A stretch of DNA of 64,000 bases. Origin: Isochrysis galbana (lineage: Eukaryota > Haptophyta > Isochrysidales > Isochrysidaceae). Position numbers and translations under genes: made by a program. The notes under the pieces were generated by a model that worked only from the letters and a program-made list of their open reading frames with translations, had not been told where the DNA came from and did no database searches. The stretch covers positions 888,831 through 952,830 of the forward strand of contig CM030936.1 in assembly GCA_018136815.1 (NCBI GenBank), read 5' to 3'. This document shows positions 41,302 to 51,235 of this stretch, in pieces. Numbering within the stretch: the first letter of the stretch is position 1; each line of letters begins with the position of its first letter.

Positions 41302-42934
41302 ATGATCTCGCGCCTGCCGCTACCCCTGCTGCTCATCGTGTGGTATGTGAGGTGAGTGCCGACCGCATTCGCTTGATCCCTCTCTTCCTTCCTCTCTCTC
41401 ATATTCTATCGCGTCCTGGCCCCTTCCCTCCCTCTGCCGCGCTGCTCTCGGTACGTCTTCTTTGTCCCTGTCTCTATCAGACCTCTCCTCCTTCCGTCCA
41501 CCCCTTACCTCTCCCCTTCGTTCTCTCGCCTCTTTGTCTTTCGTTGCCCTGCTATCAAGTCGCTCGCTTGCTATTCTGTGTTCCTCACATCACCTTCCCC
41601 CTCTCGCCTACACATCTTTCTCCTCCTCCCTCTGCTCTTTCTCCCCTCCCTTTCCTCCCCTCTCCACTGCTCTCCCGCCCTCCTACTCCTGCTTCCTTAC
41701 TGGTTGCCTCTCGCCCCATTACCCTCACCTCTATCATCACGCTCCAATTCCTCTCTCTCTCTCCTCCCGCTCTCTCCCCTTTGGTGCATTGTGTCATTTG
41801 CCGTGCATCACTCTATGTGCGCGAGTGATCCCCTGCGCCTCACTTGCATTGCTCTCCCTTGCGCCATTCCGCTGCAGCTCTGCGGTCACGTCCATCTCTA
41901 CCAAGGAGATCCTAGTGTCGTTTCCTTTCCCGATTGCCGTGGCAGCCATCCAGCAGCTCGTCTCCGCCTCGTTCGGTAGCGTTGGCACCTCATCGTCAGC
42001 CACCTTTTCGTCGCTCACACTCGCCAGCTTCAAGCACAACTTTGCCAGTATAGCGCCTGTGGCTATGACTATGGTGGTGTCGCTCGTTGCGTATCGATGG
42101 AGCCTACTGTACGCCACCGTCTCGTTCACGTGTATCATCAAGACGCTTGCGCCGCTCTTCACCATGATCTTCTCATATTTCATTGCCAGCGAGCCTACAT
42201 CATACTCTCGCTGCGCATCCGTGGTGCCTATCGTTATCGGGGTAGCACTCACATCAGCGACGGAGGTGGAGTTCTCGGTCCCGGGAGCGCTGGCTGCGCT
42301 TGCAGCAACTGCCTCGCAAGCGCTTCAGATCGTCCTTACAAAGCGGCTGATGACAGCCGGGGGTTGGTCCAAGGCAGATCTTTTCTATCATGTTGCCATT
42401 TCGGGATTCCTCACGCTCTGTGTCTTGGTGCTTGTATTCGAGTCTCGGGATCTCTACGACAGCTACCTGTCGTCAGAAACCACGGGACTTCGGAGCGCTG
42501 CTCTGTTGTGGATGCTTGTCAACGGGTTGTGCTCTTTCTGCAACCAGTATGCATGCCTGTCTGTGCTCGACAGATTTTCCACCCCGCTTTCGCACGCCCT
42601 TGCCAACGTCATGAAGAGGGCATTCGTCGTGATCATCGCTATGGCGCACGCTCAGATGCCTGTGACTCCACTGCATTTGTGTGGAGCAATTCTCTCCATT
42701 TTTGGCGCGCTCATATACCAGCAAGCAGTCAGATGTTCCACTAGGGATAGCAAGGATGGGTACAGTCCTGTTCCACTTGACGAGGTGAGCGGCTGTATAG
42801 ACGGCTTCAAGCGAGCGAGCGGCTTTGGGGAACCCGTTGCTTGTAACGCGGCAGTCATAGGAGGACGGCAAACGGCGGTCGAGCTCGAGGCGCTGAACCA
42901 AAAAGGAGTGGTACAGGCAATAGACGCCGTATAG
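41302..42934 (+). CDS. TPT-family transporter (triose-phosphate / sugar-phosphate type), two exons
   Basis: Exons 41302-41351 and 41878-42934 join in phase 2 (donor GTGAGT, acceptor GCTGCAG), giving 368 residues. The start MISRLPLPLLLIVWYV then SSAVTSISTKEILVSFPFPI fits the first TPT membrane segment (L.WY....S..SK..L..FP.P). Other hallmarks are ATVSFTCIIKTLAPLFTMIF, ATEVEFSVPGALAALAATAS, and the end HALANVMKRAFVVIIAMAHA with GAILSIFGALIYQQAV. The lysine-arginine pair in VMKR matches the anion-binding helix of plastid phosphate translocators and their Sly41-like Golgi relatives. The substrate is probably a phosphorylated C3 to C6 compound or nucleotide sugar; I cannot decide which. No plastid leader is visible. 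The intron (526 bp) is CT-rich. A longer N-terminus upstream is not excluded. Confidence 0.8.
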
Positions 42935-43442
42935 CGCAAAAGGCTCCATTGAACTTTCTTATCCCTTACTACTACGTCATCCATGTCTTTTGGTTTGTGG
43001 TCATGGTTCAGCGCCTTGGGGAGATGTGCTCCGGCCGTATGAAAGTTTATGAACATGTGCTCGTTCGTTGGGGCTTGTGCCGACACTCGTGCGGCCACAG
43101 TGCGACTTGTTTCAAGTATGCAACTTATGCTTTCGCGCCATGGATATAAGCCGCAAGCAGCAATCTTTTTTTATGCAATGGGATTCCGCCTTCGAAAGAA
43201 GAAAGAGCACGGCAAGAAATATGACTACTAGATTACCACACACTCCTACGACCGACTACCTTCATTTTATCCGTTGCGCACGCACGTGCAACCTTGGCGC
43301 TGCCCCCGCCGGCCGCCATCACCAATGACTTCGTAGTGGCTTTATTTACCTACGCCGATTTCGCCTCGTCCCCGTATCGATGAAGTGCGAGGATAACGGT
43401 CGGCTTTTCCCTCGGCGGTTGCACCTCGCTTTCTCGGCGGTT
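42935..43442. other. intergenic stretch
   Basis: No gene recognised. It contains the transporter's 3' flank. No shared repeat was noticed before 43443. Confidence 0.4.
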
Positions 43443-43935
43443 GCTAGGGCGGTCAAACAGGAGATTTTTTACTACTAGTAAGGGTTGGGCTGCATTTTTT
43501 ACCGTGGCACGATGCCCAATAAAAAACCTCCACGGGGGGCCACCTGCCACTAGTAAAATCTTCGCCAAGAAATAGTGCGATTCGCCCCCCCCTCTCCCCC
43601 CCTCCGTCACGCGCGTTCACGCTCTACCCGTAAAGAATTTGCGGTCGCGACCCCGGGGGGATCGGATCCTTCATTTCTAAGCTACATTTGGCATTTGATT
43701 CTTGATTCCCGGCCCCGATGCAGCGCCGTGTCGGGCTGCCGTGAGGCGCGACCAGGGTCGCGCGCACCTGTTCGGCCTCTGAGGGCGGACGCGGCCGCTT
43801 CGCCAGCGACAGGTCCATGTGGGCTGGAGGGCCGCCCGGCCGCCCTCGGCGGGGGGCCCGGAGGAGCGGAGGAGAGGGGAGTCGCGCCGGCGCGCTCCAT
43901 CGCTCCATCGCGACCAAGTATAAACTTAGTTGTCC
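43443..43935 (+). mobile_element. LINE-related 5' segment (repeat family I), plus copy
   Basis: Shares with the minus-strand copy at 45075-45375: AGGGCGGTCAAACAGG, AAGGGTTGGGCTGCATTTTT, ATGCCCAATAAAAAACC, CTCTACCCGTAAAGAA and ATGCAGCGCCGTGTCGGGCT-like. The translated frame keeps RSTRKE(F/W)AVA, GGS.P.(F/Y)LSYI.HLI and PRCSAVSGC between the two copies, pointing to former coding sequence. It ends with ACCAAGTATAAACTTAGTTG at 43913-43932, the motif found at both ends of the inverted repeat at 34.3-35.5 kb. Confidence 0.6.
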
Positions 43936-43939
43936 CACG

Positions 43940-44680
43940 ACTTTAGAAAGGGGCCTATCGAGATATAGTTGCCTCTATGGCGTATCCACCGTTCTCCGTC
44001 CGGCAGGTATGCCGCACATTCTTCCGTGGTGTATATGTCCCCCGTATCCGGGTCCGGGTTAATAGTATTATGCACAATAACTGTCTGCAAAGATTCCCAC
44101 TTGGTCCTATGCGAATAGGGCAATGCCGGAGCTTTATGAAAACATTTATGCCATATTGGAGAGCCCCGGGTTCCTTCCCGCGTGTTAGTTTCCCTAAGGA
44201 GCTTGATCCGCCTGAAATTTTCGAGTGCTTGCTTCCAGAAGCCAGAAGGTCGGAAGCGCGTTGTTTCCGCGAATGCTAGCCGAGAGGCTTCGCGCGTCGA
44301 CTTTTGAGAAGACCGCCGCCCTCCCCAATGGGGTGCGACTGAACCATTGGTCTAGAACCGTTTTCCAGTCCGCCGAGGATGGGTTTAGGTAACGGACTAT
44401 CCATATCGCTTGAAGCGCCCGCGTGTTTTCGGCCATAGGGATAGGGAGTAGTCCGATCCCCAGAAAGAAGGTAGGGCGGTCAAACAGGGTTTTTTTATTA
44501 GGCGTCCAATATTTCAAGGTTAAAGTCTTTGTCCACCTTGTAAAGAGGGCTTATCATTTTCCGTATATGTTTGTTGCTCGGGGCGGGCAGCCCTATGTTG
44601 TCTCGTTGCTTCTTCAGCCTTTGAAAGAAGCCGACTTTCGCCGTTACTAATAGATGGTCACCACCCAGCGGCAGAAAATG
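43940..44680 (-). mobile_element. two joined LINE fragments
   Basis: On the minus strand, 44665-44500 is a C-terminal piece (LVTAKVGFFQRLKKQRDNIG then KMISPLYKVDKDFNL). It is followed at 44470-44190 by a post-RT middle piece (MAENTRALQAIWIVRYLNPS). That is the reverse of the order in an intact LINE, so two copies are fused. The join at ~44471-44495 carries AGGGCGGTCAAACAGG, the start of family I, next to a T run. The middle piece is ~80% identical in protein to 18000-18230. Confidence 0.7.
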
Positions 44681-45375
44681 ATTTCTGCTCTGGGTGGTGG
44701 GTTCCCGCGAGATACGTTATGAGGCGCTCTGGCAGGATCTTGGCCTTTCCTGCCCGCCGCAGCGTAGAACGCCACGACAAGGCCCGTCCTGAGACCACCC
44801 ACGGGTCTCGCCTCATCGATCAACGCCGGATCTGGCACTGTCCGAGAGAGGATGGCCTCGTAGGCAGCCTCAACACGCAGGCTCGTCAGCCACGCGTGGA
44901 CGGCCGCGTTGGTGAGCTGGTCCTGGTTCTCGATGCCGAGTTCGAGAGAGGGCGAATCCTGCGAGGGGCAGGTCGGGATGGTCGGGATGGGGCCATTGGT
45001 AGCCGGGGTAGCCGCGTGCGCTCGTTGTGAGGAGCTGGGTGGGCTGCGCGGGCAATGATGCCAAAGGGTCAGGGGGTGGTCGGACTGTCGGCAGCCCGAC
45101 ACGGCGCTGCATCGGGCGGGAATCAAATGCCGAATGTAGCTTAGATATAGAGGAACCGATCCCCCCGCGGGCGCGACCGCCCATTCTTTACGGGTAGAGC
45201 GTGAGTGCGCGTGACGGAGGGGGAGAGAGGGGGGGCGAATCGCACCAATCTTGGCGAAGATTTTCGTAGCGTCAGGTAGCCCCCCCGGGAGGTTTTTTAT
45301 TGGGCATCGCGCCACGGTCAAAAAATGCAGCCCAACCCTTACTAGTCGTTAAAAAGCCCCTGTTTGACCGCCCTA
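44647..45375 (-). mobile_element. LINE-related 5' segment (repeat family I), minus copy, with 224-residue ORF
   Basis: The frame 45321-44647 opens within family I sequence and runs on with QDQLTNAAVHAWLTSLRVEA and RTGLVVAFYAAAGRKGQD. No zinc knuckle or RNA-binding motif is visible. It may be an ORF1-like or N-terminal LINE region. It lies ~1.7 kb from, and inverted to, the copy at 43443-43935, with LINE debris between. Confidence 0.45.
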
Positions 45376-45379
45376 CAGA

Positions 45380-45644
45380 AGGGGCCCGTCCTTGTCCTTG
45401 CCGCCCCGGAGGGGAATTGGAGCCTGAGCGGGAGGGCACGAGGTGCCTCCGAATTGTGAACAAGTGCACACTTAGTTGAAGCCCGGGGAGCCTGACAACA
45501 AGCAACGGCCATAGCCGCAACTCACTGCGCCGTGCCACGAATAATTAATCAAGGGCGGCGACAATCCAAATTTGGATGAAGAATACCGAACACCTTAAAA
45601 CATCCCGCAAAAAACAACAAAAAATGATCGGGTGAGCAGCGGGC
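45380..45644. other. short intergenic stretch downstream of BUD22
   Basis: 45455-45480 (CAAGTGCACACTTAGTTGAA) is a worn relative of the TATAAACTTAGTTG motif. No gene recognised. Confidence 0.35.
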
Positions 45645-47282
45645 TCAATCGAAAGTCACTTTCTTGCCCTGGAACGGCTGTATGCTAGCGGACGCCGCCT
45701 TCTTTGCCTCCCACGATGGATGCAACGGAGCGGCACTAGGAGAGCTGGCTGGCTTCTTGGCCTTTCCGGCATTCCCACCGCCCCCGGATGCCGACCCGCT
45801 GTGTGCACTGCCGCCGCGGGCGCCGGATCGACCACCTCTCCCTTTTCGCGCCGCCATAGCTCTCCCACCCGCCTTCCCACCACCTTGCCCTCTACCCTTG
45901 CTCGTATCTGTACCACCACTCGCTTGCTGTTCCAAAAGGGCCCGTCGTTGCCTCTGACCCATCCGATTCCCACTCCGCGAAATCACATTCTTCAGCTTCT
46001 TCTTGGCTACACCAGGCATCTTGCCACCAGAGCCCATGGAGAACACGCCGCCGCCAGCTTCGCTACCGTCATCGCTACTCCGATCATCGTCGTCATCATC
46101 CGTGCCGTCGGCAAGGGTCGACATGAAGATGCTCGTGGCGCCCTGTGCCGGCTTGCGTTCTGGCGCCTTCCGCGGTGTCGACCCCTTCTGCATATCGCTC
46201 TGCTTTTCTTTCGCTCTGCTGACTGTCGATTTGGACGCCTTTGAATCCTGCTCTTCACCTGCTGCACCATCCGCTGCCCTCGCGCGCTTCCGTGACTCAC
46301 GAGCGCCAGGCATGGCACCTGTTCTCGGCACGCAGCCGTCCATCGTCTCTTCAGGATTCGCGTTGGACCCAGCTGCAGCAACCGTGCAAGCCGAATCCAG
46401 AGCCTGACCCACACCCACGTTTGCTAGCAGGGAATTGACTAGTGAGGCGGCGATGTGCTCGTGCTGATGGCTCAAATGCCTCCATTCCTCTTCATCTGTC
46501 CCACTTTGAGATTTGCTGCACTTTCCCGCTGGCACTATAACGCCGCGGCCAGCAAGTGCTTCTTGCGCAATCAATCCAGGCGGCAGCGCTTTGAGGAGTA
46601 TAAGCCGTATTTCTGCCGCATCTGTAACTCCTGCGTTGCCTGCCTCCTTCGCCTCTTTGAGTTTGCGTACAGCCTTGCGTAGCAGGAACACCTTGGCTTT
46701 CTTCACCGCAGCCTGCATGCGTTCACGGTAGTGCTCAACCTGTGGCTCGTTGTCTGCAAAGAGAGCCTTCGCAAGTGCGGCAAGAATGCGCGAAAGATGG
46801 GCAGTCTCTCTTCCCTCTTCCCAAGTTCCCTCTCCTCCCTTGCCTCGCCCACCGCTCAACCGCAGTGACTCGCGTGCTCTGAAATGCATCATTGCTCGCC
46901 TGCAGATGGCCGGACGCGTGCTCATCCCCCCTCTCCCCACCCCGTTCTCTCCATTACACGCGCCTTCCTTCCTCCCCCTTGCCTTCCTTTCCCCCCCCCC
47001 GCCTCTTCATTCCCCCTCCCCAAACTCCTCTCGCCGCCCGCTCCGCTCGCCTGCAGCTGCTTGGACGCATGGAAGAGTCTCCGCTCCGCCTGCAGCGCCG
47101 TCAGGCTGCGCAGCTGCTCGCGTACGGCCGCGCGGCCGGCCCCGGCGGCGCGCTTCTTGGCCTTCTGCGCTATACGACGCGGCACTGCCATGTTGCTCCC
47201 CAGCCCAGCCTTCGCGCGCAGCATGTTGATGTCCCAGCGCAGGTTGCGCGGCGGCGCGTGCGCTGGCGACGGAGCCACCATC
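45645..47282 (-). CDS. BUD22: BUD22/SRFBP1-like ribosome-biogenesis protein, at least two exons
   Basis: The main exon is the frame from about 46875 down to 45645. Its C-terminus, LKNVISRSGNRMGQRQRRAL and HPSWEAKK..SASIQPFQGK then KVTFD, is the signature of BUD22/SRFBP1. The N-terminal part ERMQAAVKKAKVFLLRKAVR with KLKEAKE fits the family's first helix. The middle is acidic and basic low complexity. BUD22 acts in the nucleolus in small-subunit rRNA maturation. A 5' exon is likely at 47282-47051 (MVAPSPAHAPPRNLRWDINM ... HASKQLQ), ending CTGCAG before GCGAGC, which would be a GC donor; the matching acceptor near 46876 does not fit its phase cleanly. So the first exon may be mis-joined or belong elsewhere. 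The intervening DNA is G/A-rich on the coding strand. Confidence 0.75.
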
Positions 47283-47439
47283 TCTAGGCACGGCACCAAA
47301 ATAAAAGTCAGAGAGGGAAGAGGAGAGGGAGGGAAAAGTAAAAAAACAGGGTTAAGGTAGCGCGGCCACCGGGGCGGGCGGGGGGCGGGGGGGGGGGGGT
47401 TGCTCGGGAAGGGGGGGGGGGGCGCGAAAAGAGAAACCC
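47283..47439. other. divergent upstream region of BUD22 and the transposase-like gene
   Basis: Only ~160 bp separate the BUD22 start from the plus-strand frame at 47440. It contains G-rich runs at 47370-47425. It may serve both as promoters. Confidence 0.3.
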
Positions 47440-48600
47440 GTGGGGACCATGCCCATGCCCCCTCAGACATCGCGGCCTGCAGAGCCACCATCGACGCCAG
47501 CCATGGGCCGCGCTTGGCATGTCTTGCAGGCGGCCTCTCATCTTGCAGCGGCCAGCAACATGAGCTTGCACGACGTACCTCCTGCCATGGCTGGCGACAT
47601 GGCAGACATGGCGGCTGATACGGATGCACACGTCTGTGGCTCTGCTGCGGCAGAGAGACAGCCGGCTGCCAGGCGGAAGTCTCGTGGCCTGGCCACGCCA
47701 CACATCGTCGAGGAGCCTCGGCGGCGCTCTCGAGGCCAGGCGCCATCCCTTGATTTTGGCTCGCCCGGTGGAGAGGGGGCATTCCGAGTCCGTCGAGGAG
47801 CCTCACATCAGACGAGGCAGGCGCAGCAACAACGCGAGGCGGAGGAGGAGGGGGGGGGGGGGAGGGAGGAGGACGAAGAGGAGTTGGAGGCAGAGGAAGG
47901 GGCAAGAGGCGACTTCTGCCTTCCGCCCGACCGCAACTTCATCGTGAATGCACGCGTGGCTTCGGGCCAGATAGCGCATGGCTTTTGCTGCATGGGTTGC
48001 GAGACTCCGGAGTCGCTCACCCCTCGGACCACCGGCAAGACGTACGGGGGTCACGGTTTGTCTTTGGCATTCGGCTGAATTTGTTGCTACCGCATCTCCA
48101 AGCTCAAGTTGGACACCCGGGTGCAGTTCGGGTCGAGCAACCCAGCGGAAGATGAAGACATGGAGGATGAGGAAATGGAGGAGGCTGTTCGCCGAACGAA
48201 GACCTTCTCTGGGGAAGCGGTGCGGGCCGTTCTGGGGGCATTGTTGAGCGGTCAACAGTACAAAGGCTACGCCACCTCTGCTGTCGCGGCTGGCATGGTT
48301 CCAATGAGTCCACAGACTTTTCGGCGCTATGTGGCCCGTCTATCTCCCCTCATACAGCGAGTGGCAGAAGAGTCAATGGAGCTAGTGCGTCATGCGGTGG
48401 TCAGATATGGCGACGTTCACCATGGCGGTCCGCTCCAACCAACGTGCATTGTTCCAGGCCGAGAGGCCGTGATGGCTAACCTGCCCATGACCCCTCATCG
48501 CGGCGCTCTCGGGAGCTCCGGAGCCGCACTTACGTGGGCATCGCGGGGGCGATGGCCTCTCAGTGGATGCCGCCAAGTTAGCCGCTCTGGACCTCGGTGA
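47440..48600 (+). pseudogene. N-terminal part of a DDE-type transposase-like gene
   Basis: Two plus-strand frames, 47440-48078 and 48109-48600. The first is serine/alanine-rich, then acidic, ending RNFIVNARVASGQIAHGFCC. The second has the block EAVRAVLGALLSGQQYKGYA, TSAVAAGMVPMSPQTFRRYV and IQRVAEESMELVRHAVVRYG, which resembles the region before the catalytic core in a Mutator-like transposase family with cysteine-rich C-termini. The expected DDE residues are not visible before the frame is lost at 48600. A C-terminal partner type is at 56699-57706. Assignment rests on wording and order only. Confidence 0.4.
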
Positions 48601-48985
48601 CTAGCGGTTCACGTGAGCGTCTTGAGTTTTGTGACACTTTTGTGCAAATTGAAGTCCAAAAATACCAGTATGGCTTATGGTCCAGTGTGCATAGAACCAG
48701 GCCTTGTGGACCGAGTGAAAAAAAAAAAGATCTGAAGGTTCAGGGCTACACACCTATCGCCGGACAGCGCCTACTATTGCTACTGTACATCAGCCATCGC
48801 CCTTACCTCCCTTTTCCCCGCCCCCTTGCCTTCCCCCCCTCGTTCCTTTGCCTTCGGTGTCGGGGGTCCTTGTGGACCGAGTGAGTTGGCGTCACAAGTT
48901 TCCTCGTCATTCGATGTTTGTGCCTCGCATGAAGGGCCTCACCAAAAATATACCGGAGGGGGCCCGACTGTATTTCGAGCTCCGT
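48580..48985 (+). repeat. repeat family H, copy 2 (interrupted by a SINE-like element)
   Basis: Matches 26419-26690 on both sides of the insertion at 48719-48867. One frame (CDTFVQIEVQKYQYGLWSSV) differs from the other copy mainly at third codon positions over its first part. It adjoins the transposase-like frame and may be its continuation. Confidence 0.65.
48719..48867 (-). mobile_element. SINE-like element, copy 3, with 17-bp target duplication
   Basis: A 149-bp element. On the minus strand it starts CCCCCGACACCGAAGGCAAA and ends AACCTTCAGATC plus ten T. It is flanked by the perfect direct repeat CCTTGTGGACCGAGTGA at 48702-48718 and 48868-48884. The uninterrupted target is seen in repeat family H copy 1 (CTTGTAGACCCAGTGAGTTG near 26562). 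The long duplication and homopolymer tail indicate target-primed reverse transcription by a LINE. Confidence 0.85.
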
Positions 48986-50069
48986 CTTCGAACGAAGGAC
49001 GCCGTGTTATCCTTGAGTTGTGTGGAAGAGCCCTGCCCAGGAAAGGCAAACTCCGCAGACCACAGACTAGACGAGTTTGACTGCCACCTGCGCAGTGCAC
49101 GCCACGACTCCTTCGTGACGATTCGGCGCGAACTGTGCAGATGCACTTTCCGACTATCCGGACAAGGGGTGAGACGAGAAACGTCTTGAAGAACGGGGGG
49201 AACGGTTGACCTCGCAGCCCAGACTTCATCCCCTTCTCCCATGCCCACTTCCTGCTCTGATTCGCAGGGTCGCAGGGTGAGCACTCTGCAAAGCAGTCTT
49301 GTGAAGGTGCAGCAGACACGTCAACGGACGGCGGCGGGCTTTGGAGAGCAACAAACAGGCACGAGACAAGAGCAGACCGGGCTGCAAGCCAAGTTACCGA
49401 AGCATCTATGGCCTTCCTTTTGCGCCGACGCTCGCTGCTCATAAGGTTTGAGATTATCGGAGCACGTGCACTCGTCCCGCTGCCACTGCAGCTCGACGCA
49501 GGCGTTGGCACACCTGCAGCAGCACATGCATCCATGCCACCGCTCGTGCAGGCGTCTCGATCGGCGTCCGCTATGCGCATTCCGCCCTCCCCGTTCATCG
49601 ACGGCGTTTCTGCGCCACTGCTGAAGTCGGGCGTGCAAAGGGCCACCTCTGCTGCCCCGGCAGCATCCGGGCCGTTCGTCGCTGCAGCACTCTCGCAAGC
49701 TGCACCACTCCCGCAACACTGGGAATGCGTGACGCTAAGCCTTCGCCTTCTGAAGGAGCCCAGCCGGAGAGCGCCTGACTCACCACTGGTTGCCAAATCT
49801 GCGACACCACTGACTTCGGGCGCTCGACTGGCGACCTCTACGGCCTCAGCAGCATCCTCGCAGTTTGTCGCTGCAGCACTCCAGCAACCCCGGGAGTGCG
49901 CAACGCTACCCCTTCGCCGTTTGAAGGAGCCTAGGCCCGAGACATGACCATTAATGCAAGCCGGGGCGCTCAGATGACCCGCCCGCCCGCCCCCGGGCTC
50001 TGCCGGGGTCTCTGCAGGGCCTGCTGGGACATCTTCACCTGCGTCTTCACCTGCGTCGGCGTGCGGCAT
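48939..50069 (-). CDS. hypothetical ORF with duplicated GSF(K/R)RRR motif
   Basis: A 376-residue minus-strand frame. Two units of ~60 residues carry GSFKRRRGSVAHS and GSFRRRRLSVTHS, each followed by an alanine-rich AAATN..DAAEA(V/A)EVA stretch. The lower end overlaps repeat family H. A plus-strand frame (49408-49947) covers the same area and is equally open, so the strand is uncertain. There is no recognised domain. The basic serine motifs look like phosphorylation or nuclear-localisation sites. Confidence 0.3.
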   Translation of the reverse strand: MPHADAGEDAGEDVPAGPAETPAEPGGGRAGHLSAPACINGHVSGLGSFKRRRGSVAHSRGCWSAAATNCEDAAEAVEVASRAPEVSGVADLATSGESGALRLGSFRRRRLSVTHSQCCGSGAACESAAATNGPDAAGAAEVALCTPDFSSGAETPSMNGEGGMRIADADRDACTSGGMDACAAAGVPTPASSCSGSGTSARAPIISNLMSSERRRKRKAIDASVTWLAARSALVSCLFVALQSPPPSVDVSAAPSQDCFAECSPCDPANQSRKWAWEKGMKSGLRGQPFPPFFKTFLVSPLVRIVGKCICTVRAESSRRSRGVHCAGGSQTRLVCGLRSLPFLGRALPHNSRITRRPSFEDGARNTVGPPPVYFW

Positions 50070-50993
50070 CGGCCAGCGGCTCAGTGCAGCCGCCGATATT
50101 CCCAGTTGTAATTATTTTTTATTAGAAGAGGTAGAGGTACTCCTACTCCTACTTCTTCTCCTTCATCTCGAACCGAACATCGGATCTGCCCCCCGTTCGG
50201 TATCAAGGACTCCTTTCTTCTTCCCCTGCGGCACGTCTCGTTCCTCCTCTCGCTCACTCTCACCCACCCTTTCCTTTTTCCTCTCTACTTTAGAGAGCTC
50301 CTCTCCGGCGGTGTCTCTTCCCTCCTGGTGGTGTGGTCACGTACAACTCTCCGTCGGCTCCTCCTTCCCTTCCCTCTCTCCTCTCTTCCCTTCTCCTACT
50401 CTCTCTCTCTCTGTGCGTTGCTCCCGATCTTTCCCTCCTGGTGCTTCTGAGGGTCCGATGTTTTCTTCCATCTGGAGGCCTTCTTCCCTGTATTCTTCCC
50501 CTTTTCTCCACGACTCTCTCTCTCTCCCTCTCTCTCTCCCTGCTCCTTCTTTCGACGGGCTGCTGATGCCCCCCCCTCTCTCCCTCCCTCCTTTTCTCGT
50601 ATTGAACTCTCGGTCACTTGCTTCTCTTTGGGGGCTCACCTGCACTCGTTCCACATTCACCGATCCCCTCCCCCCCTCTCTCTTCTCGTTCCTTCTCCTT
50701 TCCCCCCCCTCCCCCCCCGCGCGCCAAACCTCCCTATCCCTTCTCCCCTGTAAAATAAGTAGATCCCCACGCTCTCTCTTCTCTCACCTCTCCCCCTCTT
50801 CTCTCTCCTCTCTCACCCCACCAGTCTCACTTTCTCTCCCGGCTCCCCCGTCCTTATCCTCTCTTCTCCCACATCTCTCCTTCCCTTCCCCCCCCCCCCC
50901 CGCTCCCGCCCCGCCCCCCCCCCCCCCTCCGCCCCCCTCCGCCCCCCTCCCCCCACAGCTTCCCCGCCCCTTCCCCCCCCCACCTCCCTCTCC
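50070..50993. other. C/T-rich upstream region of the TPR gene
   Basis: From 50105 to 50990 the plus strand is dominated by C and T, with CTCTCTCTCC-type and long C runs. Frames open through it are artefacts. It directly precedes the TPR gene start and probably includes its promoter and 5' UTR. Confidence 0.55.
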
Positions 50994-51183
50994 ATGCCCG
51001 GACGATTCGCGCCAGTCCCGCCCTCCGAGGGCGAGCGGGGCGTCGCCGAGGTGAGACGACACGCCTGCACATCCCTAGCCATTTGGCACGCCCACACACA
51101 CGCCGCATCGACCGCGCGGGAGAGAGACAGTCAGTAAGAGAGAGAGAGTGGGCGGCCACCGCCTCTCGCTGAGCGCTACGCGG

Positions 51184-51235
<52 letters not shown>

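Noticed and set aside
50311-51054. Plus-strand 247-codon ORF upstream of the TPR gene
   Set aside because: A serine/proline/leucine product of a C/T-rich tract; the TPR exon 1 lies at its end in another frame.
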